Part shown: positions 26,101 to 35,007 of the stretch, one piece after another
Position numbering within the stretch: position 1 is the stretch's first letter
Layout of the letters: each line of letters opens with the position of its first letter
Assembly: GCF_021117405.1 (NCBI RefSeq)
Contig: NZ_CP088251.1
Coordinates: 3,457,001 to 3,521,000 of the forward strand
Source of the DNA: Frateuria edaphi
GTDB taxonomy: Bacteria > Pseudomonadota > Gammaproteobacteria > Xanthomonadales > Rhodanobacteraceae
Reading direction: 5' to 3'
Length of the DNA: 64,000 bases
Position numbers and translations under genes: made by a program
The notes under the pieces: model-generated
Seen by the model: the letters and a program-made list of their open reading frames with translations, nothing else
Told to the model about the DNA's origin: nothing
The model's database searches: none

Positions 26101-26225
26101 GGTGCATCACCGAAGATGCTGCCGGTGGTCGCCTGTGCAAAGGCAACGCCGGCGAAGCCCACGCTCAGGGCGACGGCGAGGGCCGTCCGGCGGATGGCCG
26201 GGCGATTGGCAACTTGCAAGCTCAT
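23148..26225 (-). CDS. TonB-dependent receptor, Oar-like, with carboxypeptidase-regulatory-like N-domain
   Basis: This 1025-residue outer-membrane protein has a signal peptide at residues 1-30 (ALAVALSVGFAGVAFAQ), a CarboxypepD_reg-like beta-sandwich (about 33-110), a plug domain (about 125-240, with AEQLAKLPLARSAEAIALLAPGV), and a long 22-strand barrel rich in Tyr/Asn/Gly. It ends in a terminal phenylalanine (VSYDF), as outer-membrane barrels do. No inner-membrane partner lies next to it, so the ligand is unknown. GGGGAG precedes the ATG at 26225, and a short dyad (26236-26251) lies just before that site. Confidence 0.93.
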   Translation of the reverse strand: MSLQVANRPAIRRTALAVALSVGFAGVAFAQATTGSIFGDAPAAQGETVLIQNSTGFSREVAVDASGHFVANQLPLGDYTVTLRQNGQNVDSRKDVTLRVGAGTQVSFAAAGAADAQNLSAITVSANALPTIDVTGVDSRTVITAEQLAKLPLARSAEAIALLAPGVVQGSSLFQGPLGGQVVSFGGSSVTENAYYINGFNTTDPLSGFGGISLPYGAIDQQEILSGGYGAAYGRSDGGVISQVGKRGTNEWHFGGQVQWTPSQLKGDPKNWHYVNADGTDGALRQYRQDNKTWVTTVDGYVGGPLIKDKLFMFAAVEAEREQGKSTGSNVAPFTDHYRYDNPKWYGKLDWNINDSNILEVTGASSKSSYEGRFNSFDYDTLTEGDFNSNDTHTKNGADMYSAKFTSYITDDLTVSAMYGKMKGTWYSNTPDYDPTNPYIFGAQDQNPAINGGNPITNNQTVSTINLPGHRSTTTNLRLDVSYHLGDHTITAGIDNQKQANIDAGTKFPDAGLGYAWEYNTMDGDADTYIIGGPGTAQPGADWRNSPWVANTGSQPGGESGFYVAQYRYHDNASVRVDQKAQYIEDTWQVNDRWMVKIGLRNDQFTNYGGGGDAFLRLTKPQWAPRVGFSWDVNGDSSFKVYGNAGRYYLALPTSVALRSAGTSLYTRVYYTYTGIDANGVPTGLTPIDTSRGAGEPLSNNGEYGFPRDPKTAASTNLKSEYQDEYILGFDKKLGDSWVWGAKGTFRNLRNAIDDIGDNVSIIAKMNAMGIDPATYDASQIPASFLINPGSTSNFLVPKLGGGYYEVPMTWRGDFAFNTTMKRKYYGLNLYLEHPFDGKWYGKVDYLFSRSYGNAEGQVRTDIGQTDVSATVDWDYAATMDYANGALANDRRHQIKAYGSYQLTPEVMVSGNLAILSGMPRTCLGYYGADQTNPGLGYGPYYHFCDGVPSSPGDSRNPWTYNLSLSAEYRPEWADKHLAFNVMVYNVFDSQKTTQVYPISTSASYKRPYSSQTPRYVRFGVSYDF

Positions 26226-26235
26226 GCAAAACTCC

Positions 26236-26251
26236 CCAAAACCTGTTTTGG
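26236..26251 (-). promoter_or_regulatory. Small dyad overlapping the leader of the TonB-dependent receptor mRNA
   Basis: CCAAAA-CAGG-TTTTGG, read on the minus strand, abuts the GGGGAG ribosome binding site of the receptor gene. In RNA it could form a 6-base stem that partly blocks translation start; in DNA it could be an operator. No family-level evidence is available. Confidence 0.35.
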
Positions 26252-26465
26252 AATAGAAGGACTGAGGCCATCGTTATGCCTCGTGGCAACGAGCACGATC
26301 GTCCATCCGCGTCCGAAAACGGTTCACAAGGAGTGCCTGAGGGAAGCCAGCAACCGCATAGGGGGATCGGTGCTGGCGAGACAGGCTTTGTGGGGAAGCG
26401 GGGCTCGTTTGACTGAACCTTAAGGTGCCCACAGCAAAAATTCAACATTTGTTGTAAAGGCGTTA

Positions 26466-27488
26466 TTAACGCACCGCGGACCGACCCAGTGCGGGGTCAT
26501 CGGTAAAGAACGCATCGACGCCGGCCTCCAGGTGCGCGCGGATCTCCTCGATCGACCCCGCGGCATTGCGCGCACCCGGGTCTTCGCCGCGCCACAGCGT
26601 GCGCGGCAGGAACACGTTTTCCGGACGGAAGGTCCACGCGTGCACTTGGAGTCCCGCTGCATGGGCATCGTGCACCAGTGACGTCGGCGCACCGAGGCGG
26701 CCCTCGTCGTCCAGCGGCAGGATTGCGCGCGCGTTCGGGCCGATCGCATCGGCCCAGGTCGCTACCTCGCGCAGGCCGTCGGGCGTGAGCAGGTCGGCGT
26801 AGCGCAGGTGGCCACCTGCGACCGCGACATCCCACGGTTGCGTCTGCGGCTCGTCGATGAGCTGCAGCAGGCGCACGTTGGGCAAGTCGCCCAGGCAGCG
26901 GCGCAACGCGCGCAGGTTGGCGAGCTCGAAGGACTGGATCACCACCGGCACGCTGCGCGTGCAGGCATGCGCCCCGAGCGTGTCGAGCAGACGCTGCTCC
27001 ATCGGCAGGCCCCGGCGCTGGAACCAGGTGCCGTGCTTGATCTCCGGGATCAGTCCGACCACCCGCCCCTGCCGCGCACCCTCGATCGCCAGCAGTTCGA
27101 TGACTTCCTCCAGCGTGGCGATCGGGTATTGCCCGTCGTGGGCGGTGCCGCGCAGGTCGGGCAGACGCTCGCGGGTGCGCAAGGTCTTGAGTTCGGCCAG
27201 GGTGAAGTCTTCGGTAAACCAGCCCTCGACCGCGACGCCGTCGACGACCTTGCGCGTGCGTCTGGCGGCGAAGCGCGGGTGCGCGGCCACGTCGGTGGTC
27301 GCGCCGATCTCGTTCTCGTGACGGGCCACCAGCACGCCGTCGCGCGTCATCACCAGGTCCGGCTCGATCAGGTCGGCGCCGTCGCCGATGGCGCGCGCGT
27401 AGGCGGCCAGGGTGTGCTCGGGCAGATGCGCGCTGGCGCCGCGGTGCGCGATGACCAGGGGGCGCGGAATGAGGGGACGTTCGCTCAT
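26466..27488 (-). CDS. glpQ: Glycerophosphodiester phosphodiesterase
   Basis: This 340-residue enzyme hydrolyses glycerophosphodiesters to glycerol-3-phosphate and an alcohol. The GDPD fold is shown by IAHRGASAHLPEHTLAAY (residues about 13-30, with the family's HRG), EPDLVMTRDG, RHENEI, and PEIKHGTWF. There is no signal peptide, so a cytoplasmic location is likely, unlike classical periplasmic GlpQ; the symbol is by family resemblance. The start is the ATG at 27488. A perfect 13-base palindrome (GCGTTATTAACGC, 26460-26472) covers its stop codon. Confidence 0.88.
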   Translation of the reverse strand: MSERPLIPRPLVIAHRGASAHLPEHTLAAYARAIGDGADLIEPDLVMTRDGVLVARHENEIGATTDVAAHPRFAARRTRKVVDGVAVEGWFTEDFTLAELKTLRTRERLPDLRGTAHDGQYPIATLEEVIELLAIEGARQGRVVGLIPEIKHGTWFQRRGLPMEQRLLDTLGAHACTRSVPVVIQSFELANLRALRRCLGDLPNVRLLQLIDEPQTQPWDVAVAGGHLRYADLLTPDGLREVATWADAIGPNARAILPLDDEGRLGAPTSLVHDAHAAGLQVHAWTFRPENVFLPRTLWRGEDPGARNAAGSIEEIRAHLEAGVDAFFTDDPALGRSAVR

Positions 27489-27567
27489 GGCATGCGACCG
27501 CGGGATAGGTTTCAGTCCCCCGGCTCCGATGCGCCAAGGAGGGTTGGAGACCACCCTACGCGATCGC

Positions 27568-28677
27568 TCACAGCTTGAGGTAGAGCCGGCGCCGGTCCAT
27601 CGCCCACGCGATCGCCCACCACAACGCCACGAAGGCGATCGCCCAGGTGAGCGATGCGATCCACGGACCGGCCAGCGGCGCGATCCAGCCGGCGAACAGA
27701 TGCCGGTACAGCGGCTCCTGCCAGCCCAGCGCGGGTAGCGCGATCTGCAGCAGTTCGGAGCCGGCATAGGCGGCGATCGCATTCATGCCGAAGCGGCGGC
27801 CCAGCGCGGGCCAGCCACGCAGGTCGACCAGCCAGTGGAACGCCAGCAACGCCAGCATGGCCAAGCCGCCGGTCCACAACACGAACGAGGGCGTCCACAG
27901 GTTCTTGTTGAGCGGCATCCACGACGACCAGCCCGCACCGAACGCCAGCGCCACGAGGCCCGCGGCGAGCAGCCGCCCCGGTTGCCGCGCGCGCAGCCAC
28001 GCGCCCGCGCACAGGCCAAGCAGGCTGCTGGCGATCGCCGGCAGCGTGGCGGGCAGGCCTTCCGGATCGTGCACCTGCCCGGTGGCGGGGTTGTGATCCC
28101 ACACGTACTGCCCGAAGACCGCGCCATCGATGCGGTCGACGATGTTGTTCCATTCGTCCAGCGTGCCGCCCGCCAGCAGCAGCACGGTGTAGCCGGCCAG
28201 CAGCGTCGCGATGGCAAGCCACCAGGCGCGTCGCGGCGTGTAGATGGCGAACGCGGCGACCACCGCGAAGCACACGCCGATCCGCTGCAGCACGCCCGGC
28301 CAGCGCATCTCGCGCCCCGGCAGCCACCACGCCGCCAGCGCGTTGATCGCCAGCCCCAGCGCGAGGATGCGCAGCGCCCGCCACAGCGCCGCATTGAGCA
28401 GCCGGTCGGACGCCACGCCCTGCTCCAGCCGCGGAAGAATCGCCAGCGCCACGGACACGCCCATCACGAACAGGAAGAACGGGAACACCAGATCGGTCGG
28501 CGTGCAGCCGTGCCACGCGGCGTGCTCCAGCGGCCAGTAGACGTGCCCCCAGTCGCCCGGATCGTTGACCAGCAGCATCGCCGCCACGGTGCAGCCGCGC
28601 AGGGCATCCACCGAGGCCAGGCGGCGGGCAACATGCTGCCCCGTCGAGGGCGCCGGCTGGTCCATCGTCATCGCCAT
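27568..28677 (-). CDS. nagX: NagX-like membrane acyltransferase (DUF5009 / heparan N-acetyltransferase-like)
   Basis: This inner-membrane protein of about 369 residues has roughly 10 hydrophobic helices. The N-terminal RLASVDALRGCTVAAMLLVN motif and WHGCTPTDLVFPFFLFVMG match the COG4299 family, whose bacterial members occur in N-acetylglucosamine gene clusters under the name NagX. The biochemical role is not settled; acetyl transfer to or from an amino sugar is inferred. I chose the ATG at 28677, inside the gap left by the hexosaminidase gene, which stops at 28689. Two nearby in-frame ATGs (28671, 28665) are alternatives. Confidence 0.82.
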   Translation of the reverse strand: MAMTMDQPAPSTGQHVARRLASVDALRGCTVAAMLLVNDPGDWGHVYWPLEHAAWHGCTPTDLVFPFFLFVMGVSVALAILPRLEQGVASDRLLNAALWRALRILALGLAINALAAWWLPGREMRWPGVLQRIGVCFAVVAAFAIYTPRRAWWLAIATLLAGYTVLLLAGGTLDEWNNIVDRIDGAVFGQYVWDHNPATGQVHDPEGLPATLPAIASSLLGLCAGAWLRARQPGRLLAAGLVALAFGAGWSSWMPLNKNLWTPSFVLWTGGLAMLALLAFHWLVDLRGWPALGRRFGMNAIAAYAGSELLQIALPALGWQEPLYRHLFAGWIAPLAGPWIASLTWAIAFVALWWAIAWAMDRRRLYLKL

Positions 28678-28688
28678 CGCGTGCACCG

Positions 28689-30965
28689 TCAGCGCGGGGC
28701 GTCCAGCGATAGCCGTCCAACCGCGTACAACGGCCCGTCGCCGGGCGCGGTGAAGGCCATGCACAGGTCGTGCGCTCCCCGCTGACGCTCGAAGTGCGCG
28801 TCGAGCGCGAAGCGGCGCGGCGCGGCGGTCGGGTCGGGCAGCGGCAGGGTCGCCAGGATGTCGCCCTCGCAGCTGTCGCGACGGATCACCAGCTCACCGA
28901 ACGCGGTAGTCCTGGGCCGCTGCACTACCAGCGTGGCTTCATGCGCGAGCGCATAGTTGTTGGGCAGCCGGGCCAGTTCCACGTGCAGCGCCTGCGCGCC
29001 ATCCAGCGGCGCGGCGGGCCACACCTGGCATGCGTTGAACAGATTGATCGTGTAGACCGGCCGCCGCGACGTGGCATCGGGCAACGGCTGCACACGCAGG
29101 CGGAACGGATTGCCCGGGCAGTTGACCAGCGTGTTGCCGTCGCGCGCATACAGGTCCGCCGCGTCGAAGCTGCGCACGCGCCGCGCCAGGATGCTGCCAT
29201 CCGGCGCAAACGTGGTGGCGCGCACGGTCAGCGGCAGCGTCACCGCCAGCGGCTTTGCGTAGGCCGGTGAATCCGGATTGGGCGCGCTGCCGTCCAGCGT
29301 GTAGCGCATAGTGCCGAAGCCGGACTGGTTGGCCAGCGTGAGCGTCGTCCTGCCATGGGCGCGCGCGGCCGTTTCGTCGATCGCCATGGAAGGCGCGAAG
29401 GCGCTGTCGGCCCAGGTGATACCCGCTCGGCGGTAGCGCTCGAGCTGTGCTGGCAGGCGCGCGAGGAAGCCCTCCCAGTCATGGCGCGCCGGCGGCGTCC
29501 ACAGCACTTCGGATAGCGCATCCAGCCGCGGGAACACCATGTACTGGACATGCCGCATGTCCGGCATGTGCTCGGTCCAGACATTGGCCTGCGCGCCCAG
29601 TATGTGCCGCGCCTGCGCCGCATCGAGCGCGGCCGGCACCGGTTCGAACGCGTAGATGTCGGCCAGGCTCTTGGGCGGGATGCGTCCGGTGGCCTCGTCG
29701 TCGCTGCTGCTCTGGAGCTGGTCGAAGTAGAGGTCCGGCGAGGGCGAGAGCACGACGTCGTGGCCCAGCTTCGCCGCATCGACCGCGCCTTCGGTGCCGC
29801 GCCAGGACATCACCATCGCGTCGCCCGGCACACCGCCCTGCAGGATCTCGTCCCAGCCGATCATGCGGCGCCCGTGCCGCTTCAGGTAGTCGCCCAGGCG
29901 GGCCATCATCCAGCTCTGCAGCTCGTCCTCGGTCTTAAGGCCCAGCGCCTTCATGCGCGCCTGCACCGCGGGCGAGGCCTGCCACTGGTCCTTCACCGCC
30001 TCGTCGCCGCCCAGGTGGATCCAGCGCGAGGGAAACAGCGTCATCACTTCGTCGAGCACGCTCTCCAGGAAATGGAGCGTGGGCTCGTCGACGTTGTACA
30101 GCGTGGTGTTGACGCCCCAGTCCGGCGACACCGCGATGCGCTTGCCGGTTACGCCGAACTGCGGATAGGAGGCGACCGCCGCGGTGGCGTGCCCGGGCAG
30201 GTCCAGCTCCGGCACGATGGTGATGCCGCGCGCGGCGGCGTAGGCGACCAGCGCGCGGATGGTCTCCTGGGTGTAGTAACCGCCGTAGCGCGCCGGCTCA
30301 CCGTCCTCGCCCGCGGCCGGCGGCGTGCGCCACGCGCCGACGCGCGTGAGCTCGGGCCAGCGCTTGATCTCGATGCGCCAGCCCTGGTCGTCGGTCAGGT
30401 GCCAATGCAGCACGTCCAGTTTGTGCAGCGCCATCTGGTCGATCAGTGCGCGGATCTCGTCTGGGGTCTGCATGTGCCGGACCGAGTCGAGCATCAGTCC
30501 GCGCCAGGCGAAGCGCGGCGCGTCGGCGATGTGCAGCGCGGGGACTGCGTCCTGCCCAGCCTCGTCCAGCAACTGGTAAAGGGTGACCGTGCCATGCAGC
30601 AGTCCCGCATCGTCCGCGCCGACGATGCGGATGCCATCGACACCGACGTCGAGCGTGTAACCGCCGGCGGCCAGACCGGCATGCACATCGCGCACCAGCG
30701 CGATGGCGCCCGCGATGGGCGCGCCTTCGGCCAGGGCAAGGCGGGGCCCGTGCGTGCGAACCAATTGGGACATCAGGAATTGGGCCGCATGGCGCGCACC
30801 GTCGTCATGGGCGGGGATGCGCAACGGCGTGGCCGGTGCCAGCCTGAATTGGCCGTTGGCCAGGCGCAGCTGCGCGGGCCGCGGGATCAGCGAGGGTTCG
30901 ACCGCTGCCGCGGAAGCGGAGGAGGCGGCCAGGCCCAGGAGCAGGCCGAGTAGCAAGCGGTGCAT
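28689..30965 (-). CDS. Beta-N-acetylhexosaminidase, GH20 (exported)
   Basis: This 758-residue enzyme removes terminal N-acetylglucosamine from chitooligosaccharides or muropeptides in the periplasm. It has a signal peptide (residues 1-19, RLLLGLLLGLAASSASA), a GH20b N-domain (about 25-145) and the catalytic barrel (about 150-490). The catalytic Asp-Glu pair is in HLGGDEAVKDQW, and HWHLTDDQGWR is present. A chitobiase-type C-terminal region follows (TMRYTLDGSAP onward) and then a beta-sandwich. The ATG at 30965 has GGAG 7 bases upstream. It lies between nagX and a TonB-dependent receptor in the same orientation, matching NAG scavenging. Confidence 0.93.
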   Translation of the reverse strand: MHRLLLGLLLGLAASSASAAAVEPSLIPRPAQLRLANGQFRLAPATPLRIPAHDDGARHAAQFLMSQLVRTHGPRLALAEGAPIAGAIALVRDVHAGLAAGGYTLDVGVDGIRIVGADDAGLLHGTVTLYQLLDEAGQDAVPALHIADAPRFAWRGLMLDSVRHMQTPDEIRALIDQMALHKLDVLHWHLTDDQGWRIEIKRWPELTRVGAWRTPPAAGEDGEPARYGGYYTQETIRALVAYAAARGITIVPELDLPGHATAAVASYPQFGVTGKRIAVSPDWGVNTTLYNVDEPTLHFLESVLDEVMTLFPSRWIHLGGDEAVKDQWQASPAVQARMKALGLKTEDELQSWMMARLGDYLKRHGRRMIGWDEILQGGVPGDAMVMSWRGTEGAVDAAKLGHDVVLSPSPDLYFDQLQSSSDDEATGRIPPKSLADIYAFEPVPAALDAAQARHILGAQANVWTEHMPDMRHVQYMVFPRLDALSEVLWTPPARHDWEGFLARLPAQLERYRRAGITWADSAFAPSMAIDETAARAHGRTTLTLANQSGFGTMRYTLDGSAPNPDSPAYAKPLAVTLPLTVRATTFAPDGSILARRVRSFDAADLYARDGNTLVNCPGNPFRLRVQPLPDATSRRPVYTINLFNACQVWPAAPLDGAQALHVELARLPNNYALAHEATLVVQRPRTTAFGELVIRRDSCEGDILATLPLPDPTAAPRRFALDAHFERQRGAHDLCMAFTAPGDGPLYAVGRLSLDAPR

Positions 30966-31084
30966 GCGTGGGCTCCATGGCAAAAAGCGGACCCGGCAAG
31001 CCGCCGGGCCCGGGCGGGGAGTTTGCCAAACTCCAAATGATCAGGACGCGGGCGGAACGCTCGTCGCGCTCCGCCCCCGCCCAC

Positions 31085-31103
31085 CTTCTCCCGAGGGAGA
31101 GGG
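31085..31103. repeat. Dispersed palindromic repeat, copy 3
   Basis: CTTCTCCC-GA-GGGAGAGGG lies just past the stop of the TonB-dependent receptor gene at 31115, with imperfect arms. It is the same family as 15692-15714. Confidence 0.6.
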
Positions 31104-31114
31104 TTTCCGGCGCG

Positions 31115-33829
31115 TCAGAACTTGAAGCGCAGGTTGAGGTAGTACTGCCGGCCGTTGACGTAGAACGCGTACGGCTGCTTCCCGTAGGCGGCGTTCTGCG
31201 TGTAGTACTTGAGCTTGGGATTGTTGAGGTTCATCGCGTCCAGCGACAGCGACATCCAATCGGTCAGCTGCACGCCGACCGACGCGGCCAGGTTGCCGAT
31301 GCCCTGCTGGAAGTAGGTGTCGGTGCGACTCACGCCGGCGTAGAACTCCGAGCGGTAGGTGTAGCTCACGCGCGCGTTGAAGCGCTGGTTCTCGAAGTAG
31401 CCCGACACGTTGTAGGTGTTCTTCGAGGTGCCCTGCAGCGGCACGTCGCCGGTGGCGTGGGCGTCGGCGTAGGTGTAGTTGGCCTGCACGCCGAAGTTGT
31501 CGCCGATCGGCTGGATGTAGTTGAGCTCGACGCCGCGCACCTTGCCGTCGACGTTGTGCGGCACGCTGATCAGGTAGTCGTTGAAGACGTCCTGGCCGGC
31601 CGCCTGGCTGGCCTGCATGTCCTTGAAGGTGCGCACCTCGTTGCCGAAGTTGACGTAGTCCTTCAGGTTCATCGCGTACACGCCGGCCGACACCAGGCCA
31701 CGCGGCGAGAAGTACCACTCCAGCGCGGCATCGAAGTTGCTCGATACCAGCGGCTTGAGCTTGGGATTGCCGCCGCTGCCGGTGTGGGTCAGATCGTCGG
31801 CGGAAACGTAGCCGGCCAGCGCGGAATAGTCCGGCCGGGTCATCGTCTGCGAGGCGGCGAAGCGCAGCAGCACGTCGTCGGTGAGGGCGAACTTGAGGTT
31901 CGCGCTGGGCAGGAACTTGTCGTAGCTGGTCTGATAGGTGTTCCAGTAGTAGTCGCCGAAGGCCGAGCCGGTGATCGGGCCGGTGACCGTAGTGGCCTCG
32001 GCGTCCGGCGCCGTGCTGGTGTAGCCGATGTTTTCCTTGGTCTTGATGTAGCGCACGCCGACGTTGCCGCTGGCGATGCCCGACTGGAAGTTCAGCTGAA
32101 GGTAGGCGGCCGAGTCCTTCTCCTCCACCTTGTAGACATCGTTGAAGTAGAAGCGCGAGACCGGATCGCGGTTGGCGAAGGCGTCATCGATGGCCGCCAG
32201 CTGGCCGGGCGTCCAGTACCAGATCGGGCCGGGGAAACTGCCACCCAGCGAGCTGCCGAAGTCGCCCGGGTAGTGCTGCACGTTGGTCGGATAGGCGGCC
32301 GGGTCGGTCCAGTTGGTGGCGAAGTCCGGGCCCTGGGCGATCTCGCTCGGGTTCTGCCGCGTGTGCTTGGCGTAGCGCGCGCCGAACTGCAACGAGCTGA
32401 TGGCGCCGTCGTCGAAGGCCAGTTCGCCGTCGAACTGCGCCCAGTCCTCCTTGTCCTTCACCTTGATGCCCTGGCCGCCGAAGATCCAGCCCATGTCGGG
32501 GCGGATGCCCGAGGTCGAGCTGTTGTCGCCGCCGAGCGTCCAGTTGATCGGCTTGTCCAGGCCGCGCATGTCCCAGCTGGCGCCTGCGCCGGCTGCGGTG
32601 CCCAGTTCCATCACGTCCTGGGTCGGGCTGGAACCGGTGCCGCGGGTGGTGCCGACCTGGCCTTTGAGCGTGAGGTGGTCGGTGACGCGCCAGTCGGCGT
32701 CGAGGGTCAGGTACTTCGATTCGGACTGCGCGCCCGGGCGCGAGATCTGGTCGTACACGCCGTAGGCGCCGGTGCCGCCGCTGATCGAGCCGCTGGTGAC
32801 CACGTTGTTGTCGATCGAACCCGGGGTCAGCACGCCACCGTTGGCCAGCGCGCTGCTGGCCCACATCATGTAGTTGCGGTTGAAGTTGTCGGCCTTGAGC
32901 TTGGAGTAGAAGCCGTTGAGGTCGAGCGTGAGGTTGTCGGTCGGCTTGAACTCGATGTCGATCACGCCGCCCTTGCGCTCGCGCTGCTGTGTGAACAGCA
33001 CCGCGCCGATTTCGTTGGGGTAGTAGACGGTGTTGCCGCCGATGGTGGTGGGCAGGTAGCCGCCGACCACTTCCTGGCCGTTGCGCTGCAGGCTGCGCTT
33101 CTCGTAGAAGGCCTGCACCATCACGCCGGCGGTGCCGCCGTCGTTCTTCCAGTTGAACAGGCCGCTGAACTGGGGCTTGGTATCGCCCGGCAGGTCCGAA
33201 TACACGCCGCCGATCGACGCCTCGGCCGTCATCGGCTTGGCGAATTCCAGCGGCTTGCGCGTGATGATGTCGACCGAGCCGGCGCTGCCGCCCTCGACCA
33301 GGTGCGCCTCGGAACTCTTGTAGACCACCACCTGGTTGACGATTTCCGAGGGCAGCAGGCTGTAGCTGACGCTGCGGCCGACGGTCTGCACCTGGCTCAG
33401 CACGAACCAGTCGCCGGTGCCGATCGAGTGGCCGTTGACCAGAGTCTGGGTCAGGCTGGGCGCGGTGCCGCGCAGGCTCACGCGGTCGCTCTCGTCGAAG
33501 CCGCCTTCGCTGGCGCTGGAGGAGCTGATGTTCACGCCGGGCAGGCGCTGCAGGGTGTCGGCAACGTTCTTCGCCGGCAGCTTGCCGATGTCTTCGGCGG
33601 TCACGACCTCGACGTGCGAGTCGAACGCCTTCTTGGTTTCCAGCGATTCGGTTTCGGCATTGCGGATGCCGGTGACCGTGACGGTGCCCAGCTGCTTGAC
33701 CTTGTCGCGGTCGGTGCGCGGGGTTGTGGCGTTGTCGCCGGTCTGCGTGGCGTCCTGGGCGTGCAGCGCGCCGGCCAGGCAAAGGCTGGCGACGATGCTT
33801 GCGGCTAACAGCGTTTTGCGGTGTGACAT
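31115..33829 (-). CDS. TonB-dependent receptor of the N-acetylglucosamine/chitooligosaccharide cluster
   Basis: This 904-residue outer-membrane receptor has a signal peptide at residues 1-25 (TLLAASIVASLCLAGALHAQ). The segment VKQLGTVTVTGIR is typical of the Caulobacter-type receptors of sugars, followed by the plug (AEDIGKLPAKNVADTLQRLPGV) and the barrel, ending in LNLRFKF with terminal Phe. GGAGGGGAG precedes the ATG at 33829. It lies between glk and the hexosaminidase in the same orientation, so it probably imports GlcNAc oligomers. The substrate is inferred from neighbours only. Confidence 0.92.
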   Translation of the reverse strand: MSHRKTLLAASIVASLCLAGALHAQDATQTGDNATTPRTDRDKVKQLGTVTVTGIRNAETESLETKKAFDSHVEVVTAEDIGKLPAKNVADTLQRLPGVNISSSSASEGGFDESDRVSLRGTAPSLTQTLVNGHSIGTGDWFVLSQVQTVGRSVSYSLLPSEIVNQVVVYKSSEAHLVEGGSAGSVDIITRKPLEFAKPMTAEASIGGVYSDLPGDTKPQFSGLFNWKNDGGTAGVMVQAFYEKRSLQRNGQEVVGGYLPTTIGGNTVYYPNEIGAVLFTQQRERKGGVIDIEFKPTDNLTLDLNGFYSKLKADNFNRNYMMWASSALANGGVLTPGSIDNNVVTSGSISGGTGAYGVYDQISRPGAQSESKYLTLDADWRVTDHLTLKGQVGTTRGTGSSPTQDVMELGTAAGAGASWDMRGLDKPINWTLGGDNSSTSGIRPDMGWIFGGQGIKVKDKEDWAQFDGELAFDDGAISSLQFGARYAKHTRQNPSEIAQGPDFATNWTDPAAYPTNVQHYPGDFGSSLGGSFPGPIWYWTPGQLAAIDDAFANRDPVSRFYFNDVYKVEEKDSAAYLQLNFQSGIASGNVGVRYIKTKENIGYTSTAPDAEATTVTGPITGSAFGDYYWNTYQTSYDKFLPSANLKFALTDDVLLRFAASQTMTRPDYSALAGYVSADDLTHTGSGGNPKLKPLVSSNFDAALEWYFSPRGLVSAGVYAMNLKDYVNFGNEVRTFKDMQASQAAGQDVFNDYLISVPHNVDGKVRGVELNYIQPIGDNFGVQANYTYADAHATGDVPLQGTSKNTYNVSGYFENQRFNARVSYTYRSEFYAGVSRTDTYFQQGIGNLAASVGVQLTDWMSLSLDAMNLNNPKLKYYTQNAAYGKQPYAFYVNGRQYYLNLRFKF

Positions 33830-33923
33830 GGTGCTCCCCTCCAGTCGGATCAGCAGCACGCGCGTCGCGGTGATGCTGGTTGGTTGCAAGGGCTTGCGCC
33901 CGTTTGTTATGCGGTCTCGAAGC

Positions 33924-34955
33924 TCATCCCGGTTCGACGTGGCCGGCCAGGGCCAGGCCGGCCGCGCCGATCACGCCGTGCTGGCCGTGCTCCATCAGTC
34001 GTACGGGAACCTGTTGCAGGTACGGGCGCATCACGCCCTTGTTGAAGAAACGCTCGCGGAAGCGGCTGGCCAGCAGCAGCTGGCGGATCTGCGGCAGGAT
34101 GCCGCCGGCGAGGAACACCCCGCCGCGCGCGCCGTAGAGCAGCACCAGGTCGCCGACGAAGCTGCCGAGCAGGCCGCAGAACACCTCCATCGCCTCGACC
34201 GCCACGGCGTCGCTCCGCATCAGCGCCGCGTGGGTGATCGCGGCGGGTTCGGCCAGCACGGCGGGCGTGCCGCGCAGCGTGCCGATCGCGCGGTAGAGGT
34301 TGCGCAGGCCGGGGCCGGACAACGCGTGCTCGAAGGCGACGTGCGCGCGCTCGCGCGCAAGCAGGCGCAGGATCTCGATCTCGCGCTCGTTGCCGGGCGC
34401 CAGCGCGATCTGTCCCGCTTCGGTGGCGAGCACGGTCGCGTGCGGCTGGCCCGGCAACAGCACCGCCGAGCCGAGGCCGGTACCCGGGCCCATCACCAGC
34501 ACCGGCCCGCGCTGCGGCGGCGCGCTGGTCTCGATCACCGGCAGCGTGTCGGCGTCGGTGAGGAACTGGGTGGCCCAGGCAACCGCCTCGAAATCGTTGA
34601 TGACCGCCAGGTGGTCCAGCGCCAGGGTTTCGCGGATGTCGCGGATCGACACCGGCCAGGCAAGGTTGTCGTTGACGATCGCGTCGTCCAGCACATAGCC
34701 GGCGCTCGCCACCACGCACTGGTCGATCGGCGCGGGCGCATCGAGGTAGGTGACGAAGTGCTGCAGCACGGCGGTGAGGCTGGGCCACTCGGCGCAGGCG
34801 TAGCGCTGGTAGCGCAGCACGGTGACCGGGCTGGCGCCGTTGGGCTGGCGACTGAGCAGGCCCACGCGCGCATGCGTCCCTCCGACGTCGGCCGCCAGCA
34901 GCAGGGACTCCTGCCTCAGGCGCTGCGGACTCCTCGAGTTGGCGACCTCGGCCAC
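33924..34955 (-). CDS. glk: Glucokinase (GlcNAc kinase role possible)
   Basis: This 343-residue sugar kinase of the bacterial Glk family phosphorylates glucose with ATP. Visible are LAADVGGTHARVG (phosphate-1), the INDFEA sugar-binding Asp, MGPGTGLGSAVL, and GIL in the C-terminal part. The GTG at 34955 is chosen because GGGAGGA lies just upstream and the protein then starts about 20 residues before the first motif. The gene is first in a leftward unit with the receptor and hexosaminidase. No other sugar kinase is visible in the GlcNAc cluster, so it may also phosphorylate GlcNAc; this is inference. Confidence 0.9.
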   Translation of the reverse strand: MAEVANSRSPQRLRQESLLLAADVGGTHARVGLLSRQPNGASPVTVLRYQRYACAEWPSLTAVLQHFVTYLDAPAPIDQCVVASAGYVLDDAIVNDNLAWPVSIRDIRETLALDHLAVINDFEAVAWATQFLTDADTLPVIETSAPPQRGPVLVMGPGTGLGSAVLLPGQPHATVLATEAGQIALAPGNEREIEILRLLARERAHVAFEHALSGPGLRNLYRAIGTLRGTPAVLAEPAAITHAALMRSDAVAVEAMEVFCGLLGSFVGDLVLLYGARGGVFLAGGILPQIRQLLLASRFRERFFNKGVMRPYLQQVPVRLMEHGQHGVIGAAGLALAGHVEPG

Positions 34956-35007
34956 GACTCCTCCCTTTGCACTCTGGCACGGCGTCGCTGGACGTCGGCG
35001 GGGGCGG

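Noticed and set aside
22938-26423. A 1161-codon open frame opposite the TonB-dependent receptor
   Set aside because: Antisense to a receptor with clear signal peptide, plug and barrel; the antisense product is repetitive and has no domain.
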